A stretch of 46,859 nucleotides of DNA from Gamarada debralockiae (Eukaryota; Ascomycota; Leotiomycetes; Helotiales; Hyphodiscaceae). The notes beneath the pieces are model-generated. The model made no database searches. It was not told where the DNA came from and was given only the letters and a program-made list of their open reading frames with translations. Positions 20,427-30,541 of this stretch are shown here, piece by piece. How positions within the stretch are numbered: the first letter of the stretch is position 1; the number at the start of each line of letters is the position of its first letter. The stretch lies in contig NXFV01001458.1 in NCBI GenBank assembly GCA_002803225.1, forward strand, positions 1-46,859, given 5' to 3'. Made by a program: the position numbers and the translations under genes.

Positions 20427-21516
20427 ATGGCTCCAGATCTGTATAAACTGTTACCACTCTAAAAAACAGATGCATCATAACGTCTATCCATCAATACCAG
20501 CCAGTAATCTAAATCTCTAAGTGAAAGGACAAACCATCTTAATTTCGGGCGGAGGACCTGGAATTGGATTTGTGAGTACAGCCTTCACAGAGTATCAATC
20601 ACACTAATCTTTCAGGCTACCGCAAAGTTCTATGCGGAAGCTGGAGCGGATCACATAATCATCACTGGGCGTACTCTGGAATCGCTAGAAACGGCGCAAG
20701 CCGAGCTTCTGGCATCTTATCTAGAGACCGCTTTTACTCCAATCTCTGCTGATGCTGGCTCAAAGGCCTCTGTTGGCGTTTTATGGAAAGAGATCAACGA
20801 AAAAGGCCTTAAATTCAATGTTCTCATCAACAATGCTGGAGGGGTGGTACTCACAGCAAGATTGGTGCAGGTGACGTTGATCAATGGTGGGCAGTGCAGG
20901 TGCGTATTTCTTTTAAGAATCATTTGAAGTTTGAAGAAATACTGACAGAAAAAGGAAACTAATGTTTGGGGAACATACTTGATGTGCGATGGCTTCATCC
21001 GGTCTCTCAACGCTGGAGGCAAAGCACTTCCAGGGACAATCATCAACGTGTCTTCTCAGATGGGCTTTTCTGAATTTTCCGGCAGATCATCTTACGCGCT
21101 CTCTAAAATCGCTGGGGTAAAATTGGCGAAGTATATCCATGCAGGTCTGTTTCTCGGAGCAATTGCTTCAAGTTTCATTTTCGCTAACTCTCCCCAGAAC
21201 ATCCCAATATTAGGGCTTTTCGGTTCATCCAGGAATAGTAGCAACTGCACTCTCCATTTTGGGGGAAGCTGAAAAAGATACTGGTCAGTAAACGATATAT
21301 CACCATAAGAGTAACAATCCGTACTAACAATTTTTGCAGTTGAACTGTCTGCTGGACTGAGTCTTTATCTGATTTCACCTCGAGCAGATTTCCTTCATGG
21401 GCGCTACACCACATGAGCTTGAAGCACACAAGGACAAGATAACCAAGAAGGGTCTCTTGCGCGTGAATCTCATTGCGTCGTACGGTCCTGGAAGGTTATC
21501 CATGGAACAATGCTGA
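20427..21516 (+). pseudogene. Decayed short-chain dehydrogenase/reductase
   Basis: Five exon-like blocks with good splice sites (20427-20571, 20616-20899, 20955-21144, 21198-21283, 21340-21516) carry an SDR. The cofactor motif reads TILISGGGPGIGF. It is followed by NVLINNAGGVV, then NVSSQMGFSEFSGRSSYALS (YxxxK motif as YALSK) and LSAGLSLYLISPRADFLHGR. Near the end it reads ELEAHKDKITKKGLLRVNLI. The frame is broken several times. Stops occur at 20460-20462, 20478-20480 and 20518-20520. A frameshift near 20849-20856 follows NNAGG, another lies near 21227-21233, and a third lies near 21414. All introns remain, so decay came after a normal gene, not through a processed copy. A different SDR lies intact 2.5 kb upstream on the other strand. 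Confidence 0.85.
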
Positions 21517-22251
21517 ATAAGTCTCCGAGTCAATCGTCACGAGTTTTGATTCTGAAGAAGTGGTTAGTGAACCTAGCCAAGTGTAAGCATTGGGTCATGT
21601 TTGAAGTAAAGAGAATCTGGGAATAGGCAACTAAGATGCCATACATTCTCAGACCCTTTTATTAAAGGTTCATTGGATGCAATTGGCAATTGGTGGCGAG
21701 GTATAGAATGAATTTCGGGTTCCGTGGCGTCGACTTCGGCTGAGATTCTCCGTCGCTCTGCGGCTTTTGTCTCAAACAACTTTCAGACCACACTGAACTG
21801 TAACCTTACAATCTTATTGGAAAAATACCATAAGTTTGACGTCCTGTAAACTTTCTCTACGTGTTCGCCTCTATGATCTTCGCTGAAGATATGATATATT
21901 TTGGGCAAGGGGCTTGCCACATGATCAAGCGCAAGCAACGCCAGGGCTCCAATACCGCGAAGTACAACGGGCAGAAGACAACAGTTCTCAAGATTCCTCA
22001 AACGTTGATACAATTTCAACAAATAAATTATGCAAGGTCTTCCGAAAACGGCCGGTTATACTTCGTGAAAACTGCTCCGTCCGTTTCAGCGCGGCGCAAC
22101 ACAATTACCGGCCACAATCGGACTCTTATCACCTCGCATCAACTGTCTCACCTCAACTTTAGTTGAACAATTCCAACAATCAAAATCACAACCTGAATTA
22201 CAAACCTTATTTTTGTTCTTCAAAGTCTTCATCCCACAAAAAAGGTCCAAA
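21517..22251. other. Intergenic, upstream of ACC deaminase
   Basis: No gene recognised; contains the ACC deaminase promoter. Open frames seen here have no family features. Confidence 0.4.
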
Positions 22252-23450
22252 ATGGTCCAAGCAGTAACCCTCCCACAGCCATTTGCTAGCATTCCGAAAA
22301 GTGACTTCCTCTTCGGCCCCTCGCCCGTTCATCACCTTCCTCGTATCTCCGAAGCTTTGGGAGGAAAGGTCGCAGTATGGGCTAAAAGAGAGGATTGCAA
22401 CTCTGGAATTGCGTTTGGAGGCAATAAGACGAGAAAACTTGAGTACGAGACTCCTCCCCACTTTTGAAAGTAAACTACAACGGTTGCTGGTTGCTGACTG
22501 ATGTTGTAGATACCTTGTTCCCGAAGCTCTAGCTCAAGGATGTGATACTTTGATCAGCATTGGTGGTGTTCAATCCAACCACACACGCCAGGTTGCTGGT
22601 GTCGCCGCAAAGTTGGGATTGAAGGTATGATTCCTCCTCTTACTGTCACGTGATTGACCCATTTTTGGTCCCGTCCTTTTTATCATGCTGACATTCAAAC
22701 TCTCAGGCAAAACTGGTTCAAGAGCATTGGGTCGAGTGGACAGACCCCGGCTACTCCAAAGTTGGCAACATCCAACTCTCCCGTATGATGGGAGCTGCTC
22801 CACGTCTCGACCCCTCAGAATTCGGCATCGGACACAAACAAACACTCGCCAACCTGACCAAAGAAGTTATCGCTGAGGGCGGAAAGCCATACTATATCCC
22901 AGCTGGAGCATCTGATCATCCACTCGGCGGTTTGGGATTTGCGCGATGGGCCTTCGAGGTGCAGAAACAGGAGAAAGAATTGGGTGTCTTCTTCGACACT
23001 ATCATTGTGTGTGCGGTGACTGGCAGCACTTTTGCTGGCATGATTGCAGGGTTCAAATTAGCTGAAAAACTTGGAGGAAAGAAGAGGAGAGTCATTGGCA
23101 TTGATGCATCAGCCAAGCCGCAGGAAACAAGGGATCAGGTATTGAGAATTGCGAAGTTCACAGCGGTGAAGATTGGACTGGAGGAAGGAGATATTGCTGA
23201 GAAGGACGTCGAGTTGGACGAGAGATTTCATGATGGCTGCTATGGTATTCCGGGGGAGATGACGAAGCAAGCCATGAAATTCGGAGCGGAGACTGAGGGT
23301 TTCATCACCGACCCTGTGTACGAGGGGAAAAGTTTGGCGGGCATGATGACGATGGTGAAGAATGGGGATATCCCTGCAGGAAGCACCGTTCTTTATGCAC
23401 ATTTGGGTGGGCAGCTGGCCCTGAACGCATATTCCGAGCTGTTTTCTTGA
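22252..23450 (+). CDS. 1-aminocyclopropane-1-carboxylate (ACC) deaminase
   Basis: Three exons, 22252-22442, 22510-22624 and 22707-23450, give 349 residues. The introns are 67 and 82 nt, GT..AG. The enzyme is a PLP protein of the tryptophan-synthase-beta fold that splits ACC, the plant ethylene precursor, into ammonia and 2-oxobutanoate. The PLP lysine is K59 in [11 protein letters not shown]. The [11 protein letters not shown] stretch carries the conserved Ser86. Y281 (CYGIPGE) and Y307 (DPVYEGKSL) are the active-site tyrosines. The close relative D-cysteine desulfhydrase differs at two positions; here Glu308 (after Y307) and Leu335 (YAHLGGQ) are the deaminase-type residues. This supports ACC deaminase rather than desulfhydrase, though only an assay would settle it. 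Length matches the family (about 340). No targeting signal is obvious, so it is probably cytosolic. In plant-associated fungi this activity can lower host ethylene. Confidence 0.9.
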
Positions 23451-24945
23451 GGATTGACTGCTTAACTTAAGTGTGCGTAGTTTTAACAAACCAAAAATCG
23501 TACCTATAAAGATTCTGTTTGCACTCCGATACACTGCAGACCTTAAATAGTCGAACGGGTGAAGGAAACAACGTTTCTAGGGTTCAGGCCGACCAACTTA
23601 ATGTTCGTGGACTCGTTTCGCCGTCAATCGTCTTCTGAAGTTAATGCCAAGATCCCAGAAAATCATTATCACCACTCAGATTCTCAGTCTACGGAAGGTA
23701 CGAAGAAGTCTCTTGATTCTCAAGGTCCTTATTTTTTGTGCCTTCATCCATGGCTCGCTTTCCTCTGTTATCATGGCTTCTCCCTCAATCTCATAACGAA
23801 ATGTTGCACGCTCATCTTCTTTCATCATATCCTTTAGCAACATTCTGGCGAACCTGGATCGTATTCCAAGTCTCGTGATCACGATATGCTTTGTTCGTCA
23901 TGTCCGAAGCACCCCAGCTTCCAACGCCTGTCGTCGAGCATGTTTTAGATGACTTAATAGTCAGGGGTAGTTTTTAATCTCGCGCGACCTAATCTAGTCC
24001 AATTTTAGCGCATTTCATTTGCTTTTGGAATATTGTAACTTAAAGTCACTGCTGGGCCTATTCTCGTTATGTAGGTCTCAAAGTTATAGTCGATTCATTC
24101 GATCGAAATCGAAGTGAAAATTATCCTGATCCAGCAGATCTTCTAAAGCCAGCGGATCTCACTTGTAAAGTATCGAGACAATGACATCAACTGCAAGCGG
24201 GCTGCAGTCCGCGCATTCAACCACGTCTTCGCCTTGAATCCATAAAGCACCGATTTTGGAGAGATCCCTGAGTCGTGGTAATCGAGGATACACAACGGAA
24301 CGGTCATGTACAATGCAGACTGCGAGACGAAGATCATCCAATTTCATCATCGGACTATCGAGGTTCGTGCTACTGCTCTCCGAAGAAGCAGCGTAAACGC
24401 AAGGAGCCGCTTTAGTTATAAAGGAATTTGTTCGAAGGCCTATCTCTAGCAAGTCTTACAGCCTGTTATTTTCCTGTTACTTGATTAGTTAAAGCTAGAG
24501 TATATCTTTATAGAAGACAAAGTAAAGGTTTATACTAGGAGTACGTAATTACCTAGGCTAGTGTGACAATTCTGGCGAATGTCACCTGATCGTGCCGCCC
24601 GCGCGTCCCAGAGTTGTATTAGACTTCGTGTACTTACAGAACCTTCTCCTTCTCTCCTGACCTTAGTATTTTCGTCAATACAGCACCTTCTGCACTGAAT
24701 CTTCAATGTGTGAGTCTCCAGGGTGTAGAGCTCTCACAGCTAGAACACAGTGTTATGAATCCAATTCCAGGGCTTGGAAAGCAGGTAGGAAAGGTTCAAT
24801 TACGGCTATTCTAAACTAGGGAGAGAAGAAGAAGAAGCTATAGCTGTCTGCTACCGAATATCTCGCTGTGCATAGACCATGTAAACAAACAAACAACCAG
24901 CCAACTAATCACGTCACATAGAACCGTGATATATAGGATTCGTGG
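23451..24945. other. Intergenic region, nothing firm
   Basis: No recognised gene. A minus-strand frame at 24159-24452 (97 residues) has no domain I know. The stretch 24545-24780 resembles retrotransposon leader sequence in style (ends in a block with cagtgttatgaatccaattcc), but no LTR pair or coding remains can be shown. Confidence 0.35.
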
Positions 24946-25160
24946 GTTCAATTGGCCTCTTTCTTTACTAGATCTAAACCTAATAGAAATGGTCTAGTAT
25001 TAGATAAAAGAAGAGCTAAAGAAATTGTCTTTTATGCTCAAAAATAAGGAGGATATATAGAGGGAGAGATAAAAGCTTTAGGACTAAGTGGATCCACGTG
25101 ACTTTTAGTACTATACAAAGCAATTGACCCATAAAATTAAGGATATAATTAAAGTACGTG
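24946..25160 (+). pseudogene. Tc1/mariner transposase C-terminal relic
   Basis: One frame reads WPLSLLDLNLIEMV, then IKEELKKLSFMLKNKEDI, interrupted by many stops. It matches the W-P-x-x-S-P-D-L-N-P-I-E-x-V-W motif with the last catalytic acid of DDE_3 transposases. The Pro-to-Leu and Trp-to-stop changes are C-to-T and G-to-A, as RIP makes. Only the last 70 or so codons can be seen. Confidence 0.65.
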
Positions 25161-25466
25161 GATTAGCTACTATTCATTAATACACATTTTCAATTTAGAG
25201 TTAAAATATTTGTAATTGCAATTGTAGTGATTTAAATCAGTTGGAGGGTCACTTTCATGGTTCTCAGTTGGTGGGCCGCATCTAATGGCCTAACTTTTTA
25301 CAAGGACCGCGCTTGAAACCTCTACGCAATTTCAACCTCGTGATTCTAGGGCATGCTCGACGTAATGAGAGAATACCACAACGAAGCTCGAGGGGAAGAA
25401 GAAAGATTTGCTACCATGGACAAATACCCAAAGTACCCGACGAGTTGTTTTTCAGGGGAGGCATAA

Positions 25467-25727
25467 GACACATGCTCTTCGTCTAAGAAAAGAGTGGCCC
25501 GTGCCTCCCAAAACTACTTCCTACTTTCAGGCTCGAAGAACAACCACAAACCCTTAGTTAAATTGCTAAAAATTAGTTGAAGATAGTTTAACTTCTTTAG
25601 AGCTCTGAAATCAAATTTCAGCAAATTTAATTAAGTTTTGTGGAAGGTTTGCAATTGCTGAAGTAAGGCGTTTAGGGTTAAGTATGTACCAATTTCGGCC
25701 AACTTTTTCTTAGACGAAGAGCACATG
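25467..25727. mobile_element. MITE-like element with about 28-bp inverted ends
   Basis: The left end near 25467-25497 contains ctcttcgtctaagaaaa and the right end near 25696-25727 contains its reverse complement (ttttcttagacgaagag), with further partial match (agtggcc against ggccaact). The interior, about 200 bases, is AT-rich with no coding. The target-site duplication is not clear. It is unlike the MITE at 11676-11799. Confidence 0.65.
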
Positions 25728-27596
25728 TCCTTGGGTCACGTGTACAGTTCGTGTACGTTTCGCGTGCGCGTTATTCCAAGCTGTGACAATCGAATAGCCC
25801 ACGTCTCCTCTTTCGCGATCCCTCAACCATCACCACCGATCACTGCTGAGCCTTTGCTTTCGCTGCTGTAGAAGTTTTAACATATCGCATCGATATACTT
25901 AGTATCAAACCCAAAGCCGAGGCCCGGGCTCCTCGTTCGATCATCGACCTTTACACGATTTTTTAGGAGCACCAACTGTCGTGGCGTTGTTGGCTTGCGG
26001 ACGTTCGCTTTTCAGATATCAACGGATCGTAAAACATTAAACCCGACTTGCAAGGTACTTGGCAAGGAAATGGCCCCTTTCTCATTGAAGCCGTCATAAT
26101 ACCAGCGTATTGTTGTTGGACGATTGTCGCAAGCGGACAATTTCGTTCAGCTGCAGGCCCCACTTGATCTTGCAGTTGCTGCGCTCGGTTATGGAAGGCG
26201 CAAGATCCGCAAAGGGTTCCTGGGTATAAAACCCCCGATACGCAGGAACTCTCACTCATTGCCAGTTGTAGATGTGGGAGGATCATCGGTAGAGTTGGTC
26301 CTCGAGTAGATTGCGGTTTGATGCTCGATAGCCAACTGTCTCGATTTCTCTGCTGTCCAGCCGCCATCGGTTTGACTTTCACAGAGAAATATGGGGAAGC
26401 TGAGGCTCGTAGTTCTCCACACCCTTCCCCGCAGGCCGCATGACCGATACGGTATTTTCCGGCATGATGCTATACCCACATCGTCCAAATTCCCTGTTCT
26501 CATGACAGTGTTCACGCATTCGGTACCCTCTTTCGCCGTTATATTTTTCCTTCTCCAAATTATCTTCCGCGTGGCTTGGAATTCTTTCCCCACGTTTCGC
26601 TTTACCCGTTCGGATCTCGGCAGTTTCCTCCCCAAGCGCATACTTTCATCTTGTGTTGCCTCACTAACCCCGCAATTTAATTTGTGGCTGTATCCAATCA
26701 TAAGCGCACCTAAATATGGGAAATCTGGGGATAATTTCATTAGTTTGCAGCTTTTTACCAATTTCATTGCACAGGACACCAATCAGACGATCTTAGCACT
26801 TGGCATTACAGTAGCACTAATCTTTTCGTTTCGGTATTCGGCAATCTCTCGCCATTAAACAACTTCCTCTATTACGTGGACTTCACATAGCGCTACTTTT
26901 TTCGGGTTCCAAGATGGAAAACGAGAAGGCTGACTCCAAACAAGAATGTAAATGTATCAGTACACCACAACATCATATCAAATGCATCGAAATGAAAAGA
27001 TATTTATGCTGATTTGTGCTTGCGTAACCCATCTGCAAGTGAAGATATTCTTGAATTCCGCCACTTGAATGACGCCAAACATTATTTTCCGCAACCCACC
27101 CAGCACCCAGCGGAGGACGAGGGTCGGGATTCTCATTGGTCGTTCGGTTGATTGTTTCTCCCACATGACTTGGCACTACGCCGGCGAACATTCCGAAAAG
27201 GGGGAGGGCGGCGGGGATAAACTAAACATCCATCATACGTTCTCCGACTAGAGAAGCTGGTTGAATACTTATATTTGAGCCGTCGGTCAACTGGTCCGAG
27301 AGAAGCTCCTTACGATTTCGAAGCAAATTGATGAGCACATTGGATCGTCGTAGGCCCCCTGCTCTCGCCTATGATGTACCACGAGGCTCCCCCGCCAAGC
27401 TTTTCTATCTGTTGAGATGAAGGGGTAAGGCTGCCAGCGTGACTTCCCCTTAGAGTTTTATTCTATTCGGAGCCTTTAGTGCCGACCAGTGTTTTAGCTC
27501 TGAAGGCTGCCTGGCACCGTCGAGCCGGCGGTCCTGCCGAGCCATCATCAAGTACTTTGGGACCTTCACGGAATGAGTATAATTTTATTACCGCGT
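25728..27596. other. Intergenic upstream of the cellulase; no supported gene
   Basis: Nearly 2 kb. Two open frames of over 150 residues overlap on opposite strands (26391-26858 plus; 26252-26782 minus). Neither has a recognised domain, and both have unremarkable composition, so no gene is called. The plus frame has several hydrophobic stretches. A real but unknown gene here cannot be excluded. Confidence 0.4.
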
Positions 27597-27704
27597 GGCT
27601 TTTTGGTGTCTCTGGAAGAGGGTATATAAGCCTCTCCCTGCGGAGACGAAAACTCCCCAGTACAGCAGATCTTTTTCCTGATAATCATTCAACGAAAAAT
27701 CATC
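27597..27704 (+). promoter_or_regulatory. Core promoter of the cellobiohydrolase gene
   Basis: TATA-like tatataa at 27623-27629 lies about 80 bases before the ATG at 27705. A GGCTTTTT word at 27597-27604 fits the GGC(A/T)n consensus of the cellulase activator XlnR/Xyr1. ctcccc at 27653-27658 reads ggggag on the other strand inside ctgggg, a CreA-type (SYGGRG) word. The binding-site words are short and could be chance; the TATA box is the firmest part. Confidence 0.5.
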
Positions 27705-29515
27705 ATGTATTCCAAAATCGTGTTTCTCGCTTTCCTCTTCCGCGTTGCCCACGGCCAACAAATTGGCACATTGACCGCCGAGGTTCATCCCTCCCTTACC
27801 TGGCAGACCTGCACAGCACCAGGTGATTGTACGACCACTGCTGGCACGATTACCCTTGACTCCAATTGGCGTTGGACGCATTCCACAACCAGCTCTACCA
27901 ACTGTTACACCGGCAATACTTGGGACGCAACACTTTGCCCCGATGACGTTACTTGCGCCCAGAATTGTGCGCTTGATGGTGCCGACTACGCCGGAACTTA
28001 TGGAGTGACGACCAGCGGGGATTCCCTTAAAATTGACTTTGTCACAACCTCATCCCAAAAGAACGTTGGGGCACGTCTCTACCTGATGGCTGACAACACA
28101 CACTACGAAATGTTCAATTTGCTCAACAAGGAGTTCACCTTTGATGTCGACGTTTCCCACCTTCCATGCGGCCTCAACGGAGCACTCTACATGTCTGCCA
28201 TGCCTGCAGATGGTGGAGTATCCACTCAACCTAACAATAAGGCTGGCGCTCAGTACGGAGTCGGTTATTGTGACTCTCAATGTCCCCGTGATCTCAAATT
28301 CATCGGAGGCGAGGTAAGCTAAGTGCCATTCCTCACTCGAATCTTCCTGACTTTTGCAACTCCAGGCCAATGTTGCGGGCTGGGTGCCTTCCACAAACAA
28401 TGCGAATACAGGTGTTGGTGGTAACGGCGCTTGCTGTGCTGAAATGGATATCTGGGAGGCCAACTCTATCTCGACTGCATACACTCCACATTCTTGTAGC
28501 ACGCCGAGTTTGACAGTGTAAGTGAAATTAATTCTTAATCACTCCCCGCGGTAGAGAATTATGGCAGTTGTCTGCTTTATAATGCTTTCTCGACGATTTG
28601 AAGCATGCCATCTGATGCTAATTCCTCCTCTTTGACCTGCCAATGGCTAACCTTTCATTTTCCAACAGTTGCGAAGGAAATGCATGCGGCGGTACGTACT
28701 CGACCGACAGATATGGTGGCACATGTGACCCCGATGGTTGTGACTTCAACTCGTACCGTTTGGGTGACACCACTTTCTACGGCCCAGGCATGACAGTGAA
28801 CACCAACAGCGTATTCACGGTCGTCACTCAGTTCCTCACCACCACTGGCACTGCTTCAGGGACGATGAACCAAATCAAGCGTTTCTACGTCCAGAACGGC
28901 GTTGTGATTCCCAACTCCGAGTCGACAATCGCAGGAATCACTGGAAATTCTATTACCGAGACCTTCTGCACTGAAACGAAGTCCGTCTTCAACAATACGG
29001 ATACCTGGGATCAGCATGGAGGTTTCACTTCGATGACAGCGGCAATGAACGACGGAATGGTCCTTGTCATGAGCTTGTGGGATGATTACTATGCAAACAT
29101 GCTATGGCTCGACAGCGACTACCCCACAACCGCAAACCCTGCTACCCCTGGTATTGCCCGTGGCACATGCTCCACTTCATCCGGTGTCCCAGCCACTATC
29201 GAGTCCTCTGATTCCGGAGCATATGTCATTTACTCCAACATCAAGGTTGGTGCCATCAACAGCACATTCTCAGCCGGAACATCCACCGGGACTGGAACTA
29301 CGACGACGTTGAAGACTTCCACTACAACCGGCTCTGGGTCCACCAGCACTGGCACCGCAGCCCACTACGCTCAGTGTGGTGGTATCGGCTACACCGGGCC
29401 AACCACCTGTGCCAGTCCGTACACTTGTACTTACAGCAATGCTTACTACTCCCAGTGTAAGTTTTCTTGTTCTTGATTCTTTATAGCCATTCTGATAATA
29501 TTTCTAGGCTTGTAA
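27705..29515 (+). CDS. cbh1: GH7 cellobiohydrolase I with C-terminal CBM1
   Basis: Four exons (27705-28313, 28366-28517, 28669-29456, 29508-29515) give 518 residues. The last exon holds only two codons and the stop, completing SQCL of the CBM1. A signal peptide of about 17 residues ([17 protein letters not shown]) is followed by the GH7 catalytic domain. The active-site motif is EMDIWE: nucleophile E229, D231 and acid/base E234. Subtracting the signal peptide, these are 212, 214 and 217, the same numbers as in Trichoderma Cel7A. Substrate-tunnel segments CGLNGALY and [19 protein letters not shown] are present. A Ser/Thr/Gly linker (about 455-484) leads to the CBM1 ([16 protein letters not shown]...), which binds crystalline cellulose. 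The enzyme releases cellobiose from chain ends outside the cell. The Cel7A disulfide 4-72 is absent: both partner cysteines are replaced (Gly and Ala), as in some basidiomycete enzymes. Confidence 0.95.
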
Positions 29516-30541
29516 TCTTGTACTCCCGATGCATGTAAAGTTGAAGAAAGACTTCGCTTTGGACAATAGTTGTAAATGCTTAAAAGTCGCTGTACATATC
29601 ACAGACTCACATTTGTATATATCTTTGCATTCTTGGAAGTTGAAGAATTGTTGGGCCGGAGTGCCGGATGGCGGCAGGGCCCCGTTGACAAGTGATCATT
29701 TCAAGTCTCTCGCTTTATTTCTTCGGGAATTCAAATCCTTCAGGTTCCCAAAATCAGTCATTACAAGATGAATTCTATCTCTGCTCCTTTCCTCTAACAC
29801 AGTCATATGAGTTCAAAACCAACCATTCTCCCAGTGGAGGGGCATGTATCTAACTAAAATGTGATGCAGAGACACGGCTATCGTACAGAGGCAAGGAACT
29901 CAATGTCACAACTTGAAAGGATCGTCAGTTTCAATTGTGCACATGGTTCTTGTCGTCTCTATCGCTCGACATTGATCGAAACCATGGAGCTTCAATACAA
30001 CTCGACACCACGTGGTTTCACCACGTGATTGATATCACGTGATAGTACATGATTTGTTCCGCTTTTAAGGTTGAGAGCCGGCGGGCATTTTGATAGCGCG
30101 AATACTTTCGCATCAAAAATTTGTGTTCCTTCGACGCCAACCCAATGAAATGACCTACTTCCACGTTCCATCCTTGTAGGTGCAGGACGGCACAGGGAAC
30201 ACCCGCAGCTTGTCAATGACATTCCCTTAAGTGACATGCTCTTATCTCTTATCAATTGCGCTTATCTTAAGCATGACCTAGTCTATTATGCAATGTTGTG
30301 TTATCTCTACCAGCTGCACGGGAGGATTTGAAATTGCCTACACAAATATAAACCAGACAAGCTTTTCCTCTATTTATTTTTTTTCTTTAAAAATGCATAA
30401 ATTTTCATCTGTCCTTCTCCTCCCGTTGTTAAACTCTGCGCGTCGAAGTTTTTATCAACTGAGCAAAGCTCCAGCTCCGACTTTTTCACTCAATCGAATA
30501 GAGCTACACATCCCTTCCTATCTCCTATGATAAAATGCACC
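29516..30541. other. Intergenic between cellulase and permease
   Basis: Contains the cellulase 3' end and permease promoter. The only clear structure is the cluster of three CACGTG palindromes at 30009-30041, listed separately. Confidence 0.5.
30009..30041. promoter_or_regulatory. Cluster of three CACGTG (E-box) palindromes
   Basis: CACGTG occurs at 30009-30014, 30022-30027 and 30036-30041, i.e. starts 13 and 14 bases apart. This word is the core site of fungal bHLH factors such as Cbf1 and Pho4. It lies about 500 bases upstream of the permease at 30542. Spacing of little more than one helical turn would put bound dimers roughly in register. Function is inferred. Confidence 0.6.

Noticed and set aside
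16867..23450. A metabolic gene cluster of SDR, decayed SDR and ACC deaminase
   Set aside because: No synthase, no shared regulator, different strands and long gaps; no pathway links them.
26252..26858. Two long open frames on opposite strands
   Set aside because: They overlap, neither has a recognised domain or good start context, and no splice pattern extends them. Left as an open question.
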